Assembly: GCF_036226925.1 (NCBI RefSeq)
Contig: NZ_CP109031.1
Coordinates: 7,440,001 to 7,504,000 of the forward strand
Origin: Streptomyces sp. NBC_00659
GTDB lineage: Bacteria > Actinomycetota > Actinomycetes > Streptomycetales > Streptomycetaceae
Direction of reading: 5' to 3'
Length of the DNA stretch: 64,000 bases
The notes beneath the pieces were generated by a model. That model did not search any database and was not told where the DNA came from. It worked only from the letters and a program-made list of their open reading frames with translations. This document shows, piece after piece, positions 41,180 through 51,019 of this stretch (positions within the stretch are counted from its first letter, which is position 1; every line of letters starts with the position of its first letter). A program made the translations under genes and the position numbers.

Positions 41180-42454
41180 GTGAGTGGTGACAGTCCGACA
41201 CCCGAGCCGCGTGACGTTCCAGCGCCGGTCCTGGCCGCCCGGCGCTGGCTGCTGCCGTCGGCCGTGGCCGCGGACCTCGACCCCGACGCCCGGCACGCCG
41301 GACCCTCCGGACGGCCCCGGCGCACCGTGCGCGACTGGGTCGTCGACTTCGGCTGCTTCCTGCTGGCCGTCGCCATCGGCCTCGCGGCCGCGAACACCCT
41401 CACCGACGACCCGAACGTCCCGCACGCGCTCGCCGTCGCCGACCAGCTCATCGGCGCGCTCGCCTGCGCGGCGGTCTGGCTGCGCCGGCGCTGGCCGCTG
41501 GGCCTGGCCGTCGCCATGATCCCCGTCGGCCTGGTCTCGAACACGGCGGGCGGCGCGGGACTCGTGGCCCTCTTCACCCTCGCCGTGCACCGGCCCTTCC
41601 GGTACGTGGCCTGGGTCGCGGGCGTCCAGCTCGTGCTGCTCCCGGCGTTCTTCTGGCTGCGGCCCGACCCCGAGTTGCCGTACCTCGCCGCCCTCGCCGT
41701 CACCGCGCTGCTCACCTCCGCCGTGGTCGGCTGGGGCATGGTCGTACGGTCCAAGCGCCAGCTCATGCTGAGTCTGCGGGACCGCGCGCGGCGGGCCGAG
41801 ACCGAGGCGGCGCTGCGGGCCGAGCAGGCGCAGCGGCTCGCGCGCGAGGCGATCGCGCGCGAGATGCACGACGTGCTCGCGCACCGGCTCACGCTGCTGA
41901 GCGTGCACGCGGGAGCACTGGAATTCCGGCCCGACGCGCCGCGGGAGGAGGTCGCCCGGGCCGCGGGGGTGATCCGGGAGAGCGCGCACGAGGCTCTTCA
42001 GGACCTGCGCGAGATCATCGGGGTGCTGCGGGCCGGTGACTCCGACGAGGCGGGGCGGCCGCAGCCGACGCTGGCGGCGCTCGACGCGCTGGTCGCCGAG
42101 TCGCGCTCCGCCGGCGCGAAGATCGTCCTCGACAACCGGGTCGTCGACCCCGCCGCCGTGCCCGCGTCCGTGGGCCGCACCGCGTACCGCATCGCCCAGG
42201 AGGGACTGACGAACGCACGCAAGCACGCGCCGGGTGCGGAGGTCACGGTGACGGTACGGGGGTCCGCCGGTGCCGGGCTGACCGTGACCGTCGCCAACCC
42301 CGCGCCGCCGGGTCCGGTACCGAAGGTCCCGGGGTCCGGGCAGGGGCTGATCGGGCTGACGGAGCGGGCGACGCTGGCGGGAGGGCGGCTTGAGCACGGG
42401 GTACCGGGGGGTGGGGGGTTCCGGGTTCGGGCGTGGTTGCCGTGGGGGGTGTAG
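41180..42454 (+). CDS. Sensor histidine kinase (HisKA_3 / DesK-like), orphan
   Basis: 424 residues. Four to six hydrophobic segments (about 55-190) are followed by a coiled linker and the phosphoacceptor helix AREMHDVLAHRLTLLSVHAGALEF. ATPase motifs are AQEGLTNARKHAPGAEV and GSGQGLIGLTERATLAGG. The DDG box is degenerate (VANPAPPG), which is often seen in this family. The GTG at 41180 has a -10-like TAGATT close by, suggesting a leaderless message. No response regulator gene follows, which is unusual for this class. Confidence 0.87.
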   Translation: MSGDSPTPEPRDVPAPVLAARRWLLPSAVAADLDPDARHAGPSGRPRRTVRDWVVDFGCFLLAVAIGLAAANTLTDDPNVPHALAVADQLIGALACAAVWLRRRWPLGLAVAMIPVGLVSNTAGGAGLVALFTLAVHRPFRYVAWVAGVQLVLLPAFFWLRPDPELPYLAALAVTALLTSAVVGWGMVVRSKRQLMLSLRDRARRAETEAALRAEQAQRLAREAIAREMHDVLAHRLTLLSVHAGALEFRPDAPREEVARAAGVIRESAHEALQDLREIIGVLRAGDSDEAGRPQPTLAALDALVAESRSAGAKIVLDNRVVDPAAVPASVGRTAYRIAQEGLTNARKHAPGAEVTVTVRGSAGAGLTVTVANPAPPGPVPKVPGSGQGLIGLTERATLAGGRLEHGVPGGGGFRVRAWLPWGV

Positions 42455-42553
42455 GTGGCTTGGGCCGGCGTTTGCCGTGCGGGTTCGCTGCGCTGGCGTC
42501 TGCGGTGTGGGTTGGGTGTGCTGCCCCTTGCGGTGCGGCTCCGGTGGGGGGTC

Positions 42554-42666
42554 GGGGCCGTGCCGGTACATCCGCCCGTCGCCGTTGGATCAGACGTGAG
42601 TTTTCCGGGGAGCCGCTGCTCGATCCGGGCGTAAGCGACGGGCATCCGATGTACCGGCACGGCCCC
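42554..42666. repeat. 113-bp inverted repeat with about 30-bp arms
   Basis: Left arm 42554-42582 starts GGGGCCGTGCCGGTACATC. The right arm, 42635-42666, is its reverse complement for the first 19 bp and again for the last 8 (CCCGTCGC), with a few inserted bases. The loop is about 52 bp. It looks like a small palindromic element of unknown type. Confidence 0.65.
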
Positions 42667-42737
42667 TCACGCCGGATCCCGGCTGCGGGTGTGCGGTGGC
42701 CTGGGCGCAGCCCCTCACGGGCGTGATTTTCAGCCCC

Positions 42738-42885
42738 TCCGGCGTTTGAGGAGCGGGGTCCGGGGCGGAGCCCCAGGTTTGGGTCGGGTAGGGGCGGAGG
42801 GGGCGAAGAGCCGGTTGCAGAGCCCGCTGGACCGGGGGTGGGGCGAGATCCGGCCGATCCGGCGTTCGAGGAGCGGGGGCGGGCA
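42738..42885. repeat. Two copies of a short intergenic element
   Basis: CTCCGGCGTTTGAGGAGCGGG near 42737-42757 and ATCCGGCGTTCGAGGAGCGGG-like sequence near 42858-42878 differ at two bases. The motif is a familiar Streptomyces intergenic repeat (from memory). Confidence 0.5.
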
Positions 42886-42932
42886 CTGGCGAGGGCGCTC
42901 GTGCGTTGGGCGGGTCAACGGGAGGGAGAGTC

Positions 42933-44108
42933 GTGATCGATCTGGGGGAGTACGGAGCGCGGTTCACCGAGGATCCGCATCCGGTCTACGCCGAGTTACG
43001 CGCGCTCGGTCCTGTGCACCGGGTGCGGCTGCCGTCGCCGGACGCGACCCATGAGACGTGGCTCGTCGTGGGGTACGAGGAGGCGCGGGCCGCGCTCGCC
43101 GACCCGCGACTGGCCAAGAACCCGGACACGACGGGGTTCTTTTTCGCCGGAGAGGAACTGATCGGCCGGCACATGCTGTTCGCCGACCCGCCGCAGCACA
43201 CCCGGCTCCGGACACTGATCGCGGGCGAGTTCACCGGCCGGCGGGTCGCGGCACTGCGCCCGCGGATCCAGGAGATCACCGACGAGCTGCTCGACGCGAT
43301 GCTTCCCCGCGGGCGGGCCGACCTCGTCGAGTCCTTCGCCTATCCGCTCCCGCTGACGGTCATCTGCGAGCTGCTCGGGGTGCCGGAGCCGGACCGGGCG
43401 GCGTTCCGCGCGCTGTCCACGGAGACGGTGGCTCCCACCAGCGCCGAGAGCGAGCAGAAGGCTTTCGTCCAACTCGCGGACTATCTGGGCGATCTCATCG
43501 AGGACAAGCGGCGCGCGGGTCCCACCGACGACCTGCTCAGCGGTCTCATCCGCACCACCGCCGAGGACGGTGACCGGCTCTCCGCGCAGGAGTTGCGCGG
43601 TATGGCGTTCCTGCTCCTCGTGGCCGGACACGAGACGACGGTCAACCTGATCTCCGGCACCGTCCGGGCGCTGCTCGGCCATCCCGGTCAACTCGCCGCC
43701 CTGCGGGCCGACATGACGCTCCTCGACGGCACCATCGAAGAGACCCTGCGCCACGACGGACCGGTGGAGAACGCGACCTTCCGCTATGCCGCCGAGCCGC
43801 TCGACATCGGCGGCACGGCGATCGCGGCAGGGGAAGAGGTGATGATAGGCCTCACCGCGGCCGACCGTGACGCAGCGCGCTATCCGGCGCCCGACCGCTT
43901 CGACCTCCGGCGCGAGCCCCGCGGACATCTCGCCTTCGGTCACGGCATCCATTACTGTCTGGGCGCGCCGCTGGCCCGGCTCGAAGCCCATGTGGCTCTT
44001 CGCTCGCTGCTGGAGCGGTGCCCGGACCTGGCGCTCGACGGACCGCCGAGCGGCTGGCTGCCCGGCATGCTGATGCGAGGGGTGCGCCGTATGCCGGTGC
44101 GCTGGTGA
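42933..44108 (+). CDS. Cytochrome P450
   Basis: 391 residues. I-helix LLLVAGHETTVN, ExxR in ETLRHDGPVENATFRYA (variant), and the haem-binding loop HLAFGHGIHYCLGAPLAR with the ligand Cys. Standard actinobacterial soluble class, needing ferredoxin and reductase, neither encoded nearby. The GTG start has GGAGGGAGAG upstream. The substrate is unknown; there are no biosynthetic neighbours. Confidence 0.94.
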   Translation: MIDLGEYGARFTEDPHPVYAELRALGPVHRVRLPSPDATHETWLVVGYEEARAALADPRLAKNPDTTGFFFAGEELIGRHMLFADPPQHTRLRTLIAGEFTGRRVAALRPRIQEITDELLDAMLPRGRADLVESFAYPLPLTVICELLGVPEPDRAAFRALSTETVAPTSAESEQKAFVQLADYLGDLIEDKRRAGPTDDLLSGLIRTTAEDGDRLSAQELRGMAFLLLVAGHETTVNLISGTVRALLGHPGQLAALRADMTLLDGTIEETLRHDGPVENATFRYAAEPLDIGGTAIAAGEEVMIGLTAADRDAARYPAPDRFDLRREPRGHLAFGHGIHYCLGAPLARLEAHVALRSLLERCPDLALDGPPSGWLPGMLMRGVRRMPVRW

Positions 44109-44139
44109 GCGGCCCGGTGCCGTGGGAGGAGCGTTGCCC

Positions 44140-44643
44140 GTGCTGCGTACGGCGGAGATCACCGCGGAGCTGACCGGCCTTGAGAACACCCGCCATCAGC
44201 TCTACTGGCGTTCCCGGCTGGAGTTCACCCTCGACTGCTTCATCTGCGAGCGGACCGGGCGGACGACGGTGTTCGAGCGCGGCGCCGAGCAGGCCCAGTG
44301 CTCCGGCAGCCGCAGTGGATTCCAGAGCCACCGCACCGCGGGCAGGATCGCCGGGTTCGACACGACGAGCGGCGGGGACCGGCTCGCGGTCCGTGCCCTG
44401 GTCGACTTCTGGTGGGCGCCCTTCACCGACACCCGGGACGACCGGAAGGCCGCCGCGCCCACCAGTCACCCCTGGGTTCGGCTGCACCTCGCCTATCACT
44501 GCCCGGAGGCGAACGAGTCGGGGACCGGCAGCATCCAGACCAACCTGGTGCGGCCGTACCACCTGAGGTGCAAGCACTGCGACGGGCTGCTCGCGGTCGA
44601 CCGCGAGACCCCGGCGGTCCGGCTCCTCGACGGCCAGCGATGA
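44140..44643 (+). CDS. Hypothetical protein with two Cys pairs
   Basis: 167 residues. Cys pairs occur near the N-terminus (LDCFICERTG) and C-terminus (LRCKHCDGLL), suggesting metal binding by CxxC pairs. HPWVRLHLAYHCPEANESGTG is between them. The GTG at 44140 is preferred over one at 44122 because GGGAGGA lies 10 bp upstream. Same strand as the P450 gene, 31 bp after it, so it is possibly co-transcribed. Family not recognised. Confidence 0.65.
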   Translation: MLRTAEITAELTGLENTRHQLYWRSRLEFTLDCFICERTGRTTVFERGAEQAQCSGSRSGFQSHRTAGRIAGFDTTSGGDRLAVRALVDFWWAPFTDTRDDRKAAAPTSHPWVRLHLAYHCPEANESGTGSIQTNLVRPYHLRCKHCDGLLAVDRETPAVRLLDGQR

Positions 44644-44734
44644 CGCACTCACTCCCCGTTCTTGCCCGCCCCTCGCGGCGGAGGGAGAGAGCCGGGGGAA
44701 AGGGGTCCAGTGGGGGCGCGGTGTGCGCCCCGGC

Positions 44735-45748
44735 TCAGAGCCTGCCGCCCGGGATCTCCGCCGGGGAGACCGCGCGTCGCTCGCGCCGCGACAGTTCGCA
44801 GGCCTCGGCGATGCGCAGCGCCTCCAGTGCCTCGCGGCCGTCGCAGGGGTTGGCGCGCTCGCCGCGGACCACCTCCACGAACGCGGCGAGCTCCGCCTCG
44901 TACGCGGGGCCGAAGCGTTCCAGGAAGCCCGTCCACGGTTTGTCCGCGGGCGGCGGTCCGGCAGGTTCGGTCGAGGCGATCGGCGTACGGTCGTCCAGGC
45001 CGACGGCGATCTGGTCCAGCTCGCCGGAGAGCTCCATGCGGACGTCGTAGCCCGCGCCGTTCATGCGGGTGGCCGTCGCCGTCGCGAGCATGCCGTCGTC
45101 GAAGGTGAGGACGGCCGCCCCGGTGTCGATGTCGTTCGCCTCGCGGAACATCGAGGGCCCGGCGTCGGAGCCGGTCGCGTACACCTGGACGACCTCACGG
45201 CCGCTGACCCAGCGCAGCATGTCGAAGTCGTGGATCAGACAGTCGCGGTAGAGCCCTCCGGAGAGCGGGAGGTAGTCGGCCGGGGGCGGCGACTGGTCCG
45301 ACGTCATCGCGCGTACGGTGTGTAGCCGGCCGAGCCGGCCCGAGCGCACCGCCTCGCGGGCGGCCGTGTAGCCCACGTCGAAGCGGCGCTGGAATCCCAT
45401 CTGCAGAACCGTTCCGGCGGCATCCACCTCGGCGAGCGCGGACAGTGTCCCCGCCAGATCGAGGGCTATGGGCTTCTCGCAGAAGACCGGGAGCCCGGAG
45501 CGCGCCGCCCGGCCGATCAGTTCGGCGTGGGCCGAGGTGGCGGCCGTGATGACCACCGCGTCCACGCCCCAGGTGAAGATCTCGTTCACGGTGGGCGCCG
45601 CCGTCGCGCCCAGCCGGTCCGCCAGCCGCTGAGCCCGTGCGGGATCCGCGTCCGTGACGATGAGAGAGCCGCCGACCTCACGGTGGCGGCTGAGAGTGGC
45701 CGCATGAAATGTACCGATACGGCCCGCTCCGATGAGTCCGATGCGCAT
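44735..45748 (-). CDS. Gfo/Idh/MocA oxidoreductase (inositol/sugar dehydrogenase-like)
   Basis: 337 residues. NAD-binding GLIGAGRIGTFHAATL, then VFCEKPIALD with the catalytic Lys, and YRDCLIHDFDMLRWVSGR with the His/Asp typical of IolG-type enzymes. It oxidises a polyol or sugar such as myo-inositol. It is divergent from the GntR gene, with a shared operator between them, and belongs with the sugar transporter downstream. Confidence 0.9.
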   Translation of the reverse strand: MRIGLIGAGRIGTFHAATLSRHREVGGSLIVTDADPARAQRLADRLGATAAPTVNEIFTWGVDAVVITAATSAHAELIGRAARSGLPVFCEKPIALDLAGTLSALAEVDAAGTVLQMGFQRRFDVGYTAAREAVRSGRLGRLHTVRAMTSDQSPPPADYLPLSGGLYRDCLIHDFDMLRWVSGREVVQVYATGSDAGPSMFREANDIDTGAAVLTFDDGMLATATATRMNGAGYDVRMELSGELDQIAVGLDDRTPIASTEPAGPPPADKPWTGFLERFGPAYEAELAAFVEVVRGERANPCDGREALEALRIAEACELSRRERRAVSPAEIPGGRL

Positions 45749-45788
45749 GGGAACAAACTGAGGGGCGACCCGTCACGCTGTCAATGGT

Positions 45789-45800
45789 TTGTCCGGACAA
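45789..45800. promoter_or_regulatory. GntR operator candidate
   Basis: TTGTCCGGACAA, a perfect 12-bp palindrome in the 101-bp region between the dehydrogenase and GntR genes. Confidence 0.6.
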
Positions 45801-45849
45801 TCGAACTTCACAACTTCCCGTCAACATCTCCCGGAGCTACGCTCGATCC

Positions 45850-46614
45850 GTGGCCAAACCAGTTGTGGATCCGACCGTGTCGCTCCAGCTCAGCGTCGAC
45901 CGCACCAGTCCGGTCCCGCTGTACTTCCAGCTGTCGCAGCAGCTCGAGGCCGCCATCGAACACGGAGTCCTGACCCCGGGAAGCCTGCTCGGCAACGAGA
46001 TCGAGCTCGCCGCGCGGCTCGGGCTGTCCCGCCCCACGGTCCGCCAGGCCATCCAGTCCCTCGTCGACAAGGGGCTCCTCGTGCGGCGCCGAGGCGTCGG
46101 CACCCAGGTCGTGCACAGCCAGGTCAAGCGCCCCCTGGAACTCAGCAGCCTCTACGACGACCTGGAGTCGGCCGGCCAGTGCCCCGCGACCCAGGTGGTC
46201 GTCAACACCGTCGAACCGGCGTCCACCGAGGTCGCGGCCGCCCTCGGGGTGACCGAGGGCAGCGAGGTCCACCGTGTCGAACGACTGCGTCTCGCGCACG
46301 GTGAGCCGATGGCGTACCTGTGCAACTTCCTGCCCCCCGAGCTGCTGGAACTCGACAACGAGCGCATGGAGGCCACCGGCCTGTACCGGCTGATGCGCGG
46401 CGCCGGCATCACCCTCCACAGCGCCCGCCAGTCCGTCGGCGCCCGCGCGGCCAGCGCGGACGAGGGCGAGCGGCTCGGCGAGCCGGCCGGGGCCCCCGTC
46501 CTCACCATGCAGCGCACCACCTTCGACGACACCGGCCGCGCCGTCGAGTTCGGCTCCCACATCTACCGCGCCTCGCGCTACTCCTTCGAGTTCCAGCTCC
46601 TCGTACGCCCCTGA
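45850..46614 (+). CDS. GntR-family regulator (HutC type)
   Basis: 254 residues. The winged helix (PLYFQLSQQLEAAIEHG, then LAARLGLSRPTVRQAIQSLVDKGLLVRRRGVGT) is followed by the UTRA-like ligand domain (VERLRLAHGEPMAYLCNFLP, FEFGSHIYRASRYSFEFQL-like end). It probably represses the divergent dehydrogenase and the transporter until the sugar or polyol appears. GTG start chosen over an ORF start at 45784 that overlaps the operator. Confidence 0.9.
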   Translation: MAKPVVDPTVSLQLSVDRTSPVPLYFQLSQQLEAAIEHGVLTPGSLLGNEIELAARLGLSRPTVRQAIQSLVDKGLLVRRRGVGTQVVHSQVKRPLELSSLYDDLESAGQCPATQVVVNTVEPASTEVAAALGVTEGSEVHRVERLRLAHGEPMAYLCNFLPPELLELDNERMEATGLYRLMRGAGITLHSARQSVGARAASADEGERLGEPAGAPVLTMQRTTFDDTGRAVEFGSHIYRASRYSFEFQLLVRP

Positions 46615-46824
46615 CCCGACGGTCCGTCTTCCGCGCGGCCGTCGAGCGTCGTCGAGGCCTGTCCTGCCGCGCGCGGGAGCCGTGATTTGGGCGGATGATC
46701 CCGATGATCGATACTTGGCCGTTTGGGCCGGTACGAAACCGGCCCTCAAGGGCCCGCGGGAGGGCCCCCGGGCCGGTCCTCACGGCCCGGCACACCAAGA
46801 GCACGGCAAGAAGGGCACGGCCTC

Positions 46825-47829
46825 GTGGCACGGACACGGACCTGGGTGGGCATCGCGCTGGCGGGGGCGCTGACAGCGTCCCTCGCGGGGTGCAGCAGCA
46901 CCGGGGGGAAGCGAGCCGAGGATGCCCGCAAGGCGGCGGCGGCCCAGGGCAGGGCCGCGGTGAACACGCCCCGGTGGACCTTCGCGATGATCACCCACTC
47001 GGGAGACGGCGACACCTTCTGGGACATCGTCCAGAACGGCGCCAAGCAGGCCGCCGTCAAGGACAACATCAACTTCCTGTACTCGCACGACGACGAGGCC
47101 CAGCAGCAGGCGCAGCTCGTGGACGCCGCCGTCGACAAGAAGGTCGACGGCATCATCGTCACGCTGGCCAAGCCCGACGCCATGAAGGCCGCCGTCGCGC
47201 GCGCCCGCAAGGCCGGCATCCCGGTGATCACGGTGAACTCCGGCTCCGCGGAGTCCAAGGCCTTCGGCGCGCTCACCCACATCGGCCAGGACGAGACGAT
47301 CGCCGGTGAGGCCGTCGGTGACGAGCTGAACAAGCGGGGCCGCAAGAAGGCCCTGTGCGTCCTGCACGAGCAGGGCAACGTCGGGCACGAGCAGCGCTGC
47401 GCGGGCATGAAGAAGACGTTCGACGGGACCGTGGAGAACCTCTACGTCACCGGCACCAACATGCCCGACGTCCAGTCCTCCATCGGCGCCAAGCTCCAGG
47501 CCGACACGTCGATCGACGCGGTCGTCACGCTCGGCGCGCCCTTCGCGGACACCGCGGTCAAGGCCAGGCAGGACGCGGGCAGCAAGGCCGAGGTCGACAC
47601 CTTCGACCTGAACGCCAAGGTCGCCGCCGAGCTCAAGGACGGCACCCTCGGTTTCGCCGTCGACCAGCAGCCCTGGCTCCAGGGCTACGAGGCCGTGGAC
47701 CTGCTCTGGCTCCACAGGTACAACGCCGACGTCCTCGGAGGCGGCAAGCCCGTCCTGACCGGACCGCAGATCATCACCAAGGACCAGGCCGCCGAGCTGC
47801 AGCGGTACGCGGACCGGGGGACCCGATGA
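46825..47829 (+). CDS. Sugar ABC transporter substrate-binding lipoprotein
   Basis: 334 residues. A lipoprotein signal ([15 protein letters not shown]) ends at a lipobox Cys, then a ribose-type periplasmic-binding fold ([48 protein letters not shown]). It delivers a monosaccharide or polyol to the permease. The GTG at 46825 was chosen so the signal peptide starts at the N-terminus. Its stop overlaps the permease start (ATGA). Confidence 0.92.
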   Translation: MARTRTWVGIALAGALTASLAGCSSTGGKRAEDARKAAAAQGRAAVNTPRWTFAMITHSGDGDTFWDIVQNGAKQAAVKDNINFLYSHDDEAQQQAQLVDAAVDKKVDGIIVTLAKPDAMKAAVARARKAGIPVITVNSGSAESKAFGALTHIGQDETIAGEAVGDELNKRGRKKALCVLHEQGNVGHEQRCAGMKKTFDGTVENLYVTGTNMPDVQSSIGAKLQADTSIDAVVTLGAPFADTAVKARQDAGSKAEVDTFDLNAKVAAELKDGTLGFAVDQQPWLQGYEAVDLLWLHRYNADVLGGGKPVLTGPQIITKDQAAELQRYADRGTR

Positions 47830-48881
47830 CCGCCACGGCACCCGCGCCGGCGCCCGGCCCCGAGACCGACGAGCGCCTCCTGAAGACCTCGCCGCTGCGC
47901 AAGCTGCTGAGCCGCCCCGAGCTGGGCTCCGTGGTCGGCGCCGTCGCGGTCTTCCTCTTCTTCGCGGTCTTCGCGGACAGCTTCGTACGGGCCGCGAGCC
48001 TCAGCACCGTCCTGTACTCGGCCTCGACCATCGGCATCATGGCCGTCCCGGTCGCGCTGCTGATGATCGGCGGCGAGTTCGACCTCTCCGCGGGCGTCAT
48101 GGTGACCAGCTCCGCGCTGATCTCGTCGATGTTCAGCTACCAGATGACGGCGAACGTCTGGGTCGGTGTGGTCGTCTCGCTGTTCGCCACCCTCGCGATC
48201 GGCGTCTTCAACGGCGTCATGCTGACCCGTACCGACCCGCCGAGCTTCATCATCACGCTCGGCACCTTCCTGATGCTGACCGGCATGAACCTCGGCTTCA
48301 CCAAGCTGATCAGCGGCACGGTCTCCACCAAGTCGATCTCCGACATGGAGGGCTTCTCCTCCGCCAAGGACGTCTTCGCCTCGACGATCACCATCGGCGG
48401 TGTCGACTTCAAGATCACCATCCTGTGGTGGCTGGTCCTGGTCGCCGTGGCCACCTGGATCCTGCTGCGCACCCGCGTCGGCAACTGGATCTACGCCGTC
48501 GGCGGCGGCGAGGAGGCGGCCCGCGCGGTCGGCGTCCCGGTAGGCAAGACCAAGATCGGCCTCTACATGGGCGTCGCCTTCGGCGCCTGGATCTCCGGCC
48601 AGCATCTGCTGTTCTCGTTCGACGTCGTGCAGTCCGGCGAGGGCGTCGGCAACGAACTGATCTACATCATCGCGGCCGTCATCGGCGGCTGTCTGATCAC
48701 CGGCGGCTACGGCTCCGCGATCGGCGCCGCCGTGGGCGCGCTGATCTTCGGAATGGTCAGCAAGGGCATCGTCTTCGCCGAATGGAACCCGGACTGGTTC
48801 ACGTTCTTCCTGGGCGTGATGCTGCTCCTCGCGACCCTGCTCAACCACTGGGTCCGCAAGCGCGCGGAGGCGACGAAGTGA
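47826..48881 (+). CDS. Sugar ABC transporter permease (RbsC/XylH type)
   Basis: 351 residues with about ten hydrophobic segments. [20 protein letters not shown] and [21 protein letters not shown] (the cytoplasmic coupling loop) are hallmarks of the ribose/xylose permease family. One gene suggests a homodimeric channel. It overlaps both neighbours by 4 bp. Confidence 0.93.
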   Translation: MTATAPAPAPGPETDERLLKTSPLRKLLSRPELGSVVGAVAVFLFFAVFADSFVRAASLSTVLYSASTIGIMAVPVALLMIGGEFDLSAGVMVTSSALISSMFSYQMTANVWVGVVVSLFATLAIGVFNGVMLTRTDPPSFIITLGTFLMLTGMNLGFTKLISGTVSTKSISDMEGFSSAKDVFASTITIGGVDFKITILWWLVLVAVATWILLRTRVGNWIYAVGGGEEAARAVGVPVGKTKIGLYMGVAFGAWISGQHLLFSFDVVQSGEGVGNELIYIIAAVIGGCLITGGYGSAIGAAVGALIFGMVSKGIVFAEWNPDWFTFFLGVMLLLATLLNHWVRKRAEATK

Positions 48882-49702
48882 CGACGGAGAGCGACATGAC
48901 CGGGGAACTCGCCGCCGTGGAGCGTCCGGCGCTCGTCGAGCTCGATGACGTCAGCAAGTACTACGGCAACATCCGCGCCCTCGAAGGTGTCTCGCTGGAG
49001 GTCCACGCGGGCGACATCACCTGTGTGCTCGGCGACAACGGCGCGGGCAAGTCCACCCTCATCAAGATCATCGCGGGTCGTCATCAGCACGACGGGGGCA
49101 TCCTGCGCGTCGAGGGCGAGGAGACCCGGCTGTCGTCCCCGCGTCAGGCCCTGGACCGCGGTATCGCCACCGTCTACCAGGACCTCGCCGTCGTCCCGTT
49201 GATGCCGGTCTGGCGGAACTTCTTCCTCGGCTCCGAGCCCCGGAAGGGCTTCGGCCCGTTCAAGCACCTCGACGTCGACCACATGCGGCGCACGACCCAC
49301 GCGGAACTCCTGCGGATGGGCATCGACCTGCGCGACGTCGACCAGCCGATCGGCACCCTCTCCGGAGGTGAGCGCCAGTGTGTGGCCATCGCCCGCGCCG
49401 TCCATTTCGGCGCCAAGGTCCTCGTGCTCGACGAGCCCACCGCCGCCCTTGGTGTGAAGCAGTCCGGTGTGGTCCTCAAATATGTGGCCGCCGCACGAGA
49501 CGCCGGACTGGGTGTTGTGTTCATCACCCACAATCCGCATCACGCTTATCTCGTGGGTGATCGTTTCGTCCTGCTGAAGCGCGGCACCATGTCGGGCAGC
49601 TACGCCCGGGACGGGATCACGCTGGACGAGCTGACGCGCCAGATGGCGGGCGGAAGCGAGCTGGACGACCTGCGGCACGAGCTGGAGAACCGGGCCCTGT
49701 GA
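48878..49702 (+). CDS. Sugar ABC transporter ATP-binding protein (single-domain)
   Basis: 274 residues. Walker [10 protein letters not shown], signature [15 protein letters not shown], Walker [14 protein letters not shown]-loop [10 protein letters not shown]. It is a single nucleotide-binding domain, unlike the duplicated RbsA/XylG type. The GTG at 48878 overlaps the permease stop; an ATG at 48896 is an alternative start. Confidence 0.93.
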   Translation: MTTESDMTGELAAVERPALVELDDVSKYYGNIRALEGVSLEVHAGDITCVLGDNGAGKSTLIKIIAGRHQHDGGILRVEGEETRLSSPRQALDRGIATVYQDLAVVPLMPVWRNFFLGSEPRKGFGPFKHLDVDHMRRTTHAELLRMGIDLRDVDQPIGTLSGGERQCVAIARAVHFGAKVLVLDEPTAALGVKQSGVVLKYVAAARDAGLGVVFITHNPHHAYLVGDRFVLLKRGTMSGSYARDGITLDELTRQMAGGSELDDLRHELENRAL

Positions 49703-49831
49703 CGGGCGCGGGACCGTGACCCGGCCGGCCGCGCGGGTCGGCCGGGACACGTCACAGACGACCCACACGTCACATGTGTCACCGCGCTTCCACGGTGCGG
49801 CCCCGGTGCGGCGTAAGGCAGAATCGGCGCG

Positions 49832-51019
49832 ATGAGCACCTACCGCGACCTCGCGCTGCCCCGAGCTCTCGGCTCCGCTCGCGCGGGGGGCACCCCCATC
49901 GGCTCCGCGCGGGCCACCGTCCTGCGGACCGTGGGCACACGCGAGCGCCGTTCCCATCTGACGGCACCCCGCGTCCCCACCGTCGGCATCGACATCGGTG
50001 GCACGAAGGTGATGGCGGGTGTGGTGGACGCCGACGGCAACATCCTGGAGAAGGTCCGCGCCGAGACGCCGGACAAGTCCAAGAGCCCCAAGGTCGTCGA
50101 GGACACCATCGTCGAGCTGGTGCTGGACCTCTCCGACCGGCACGACGTGCACGCCGTCGGCATCGGCGCGGCCGGCTGGGTCGACGCCGAGCGCAGCCGC
50201 ATCCTGTTCGCCCCCCACCTGTCCTGGCGCAACGAACCGCTGCGCGATCGCCTCGCCGGGCGGCTCGCGGTGCCGGTCCTGGTCGACAACGACGCCAACG
50301 CCGCCGCCTGGGCCGAGTGGCGCTTCGGCGCCGGACGCGGCGAGGACCACCTCGTGATGATCACGCTCGGCACCGGCATCGGGGGCGCGATCCTGGAGGA
50401 CGGCCAGGTCAAGCGTGGCAAGTTCGGGGTCGCCGGAGAGTTCGGCCACATGCAGGTCGTGCCTGGCGGCCACCGCTGCCCGTGCGGCAACCGCGGCTGC
50501 TGGGAGCAGTACAGCTCCGGCAACGCACTCGTCCGCGAGGCCCGTGAACTCGCCGCGGCCGACTCCCCGGTGGCCTTCGGGATCATCGAGCACGTCAAGG
50601 GCAACATCGGGGACATCACCGGCCCGATGATCACCGAGCTGGCACGCGAGGGCGACGCCATGTGCGTCGAACTCCTCCAGGACATCGGTCAGTGGCTCGG
50701 CGTCGGCATCGCCAACCTGGCCGCCGCCCTGGACCCCTCCTGCTTCGTCATCGGCGGCGGCGTGAGCGCGGCCGACGACCTGCTGATCGGCCCCGCCCGC
50801 GACGCCTTCCGCAGGCACCTCACGGGCCGCGGCTACCGCCCCGAGGCACGGATCGCGCGCGCCCAGCTCGGCCCCGAGGCCGGCATGGTCGGGGCCGCCG
50901 ACCTCGCGCGGCTCGTCGCCCGCCGGTTCCGGCGCGCCAAGCGGCGCCGAGTGGAGCGCTACGAACGGTACGAGCGCTACGCCGAGACCCGCCGCACGAC
51001 GCAGCAGGAGTCCCGGTGA
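49832..51019 (+). CDS. ROK-family sugar kinase (glucokinase-like)
   Basis: 395 residues. The ROK phosphate loop VGIDIGGTKVMAGVV starts near residue 51, after an unusual basic N-terminal extension of about 45 residues. GEFGHMQVVPGG and CPCGNRGCWEQYSSG form the zinc-binding site; the catalytic Asp is in VLVDNDANAAAWAE. The C-terminus is Arg/Tyr rich (RRVERYERYERYAETRR). It phosphorylates an imported hexose or analogue. Its position directly after the transporter operon suggests that the two are functionally linked. A shorter start is possible. Confidence 0.88.
   Translation: MSTYRDLALPRALGSARAGGTPIGSARATVLRTVGTRERRSHLTAPRVPTVGIDIGGTKVMAGVVDADGNILEKVRAETPDKSKSPKVVEDTIVELVLDLSDRHDVHAVGIGAAGWVDAERSRILFAPHLSWRNEPLRDRLAGRLAVPVLVDNDANAAAWAEWRFGAGRGEDHLVMITLGTGIGGAILEDGQVKRGKFGVAGEFGHMQVVPGGHRCPCGNRGCWEQYSSGNALVREARELAAADSPVAFGIIEHVKGNIGDITGPMITELAREGDAMCVELLQDIGQWLGVGIANLAAALDPSCFVIGGGVSAADDLLIGPARDAFRRHLTGRGYRPEARIARAQLGPEAGMVGAADLARLVARRFRRAKRRRVERYERYERYAETRRTTQQESR

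Larger units (their letters stand above)
42455..42932. other. Repeat-rich intergenic region
   Basis: 478 bp, no gene seen. It contains a large inverted repeat (42554-42666) and two copies of a Streptomyces-type intergenic element (core TCCGGCGTTYGAGGAGCGGG at about 42738 and 42860). Confidence 0.6.
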
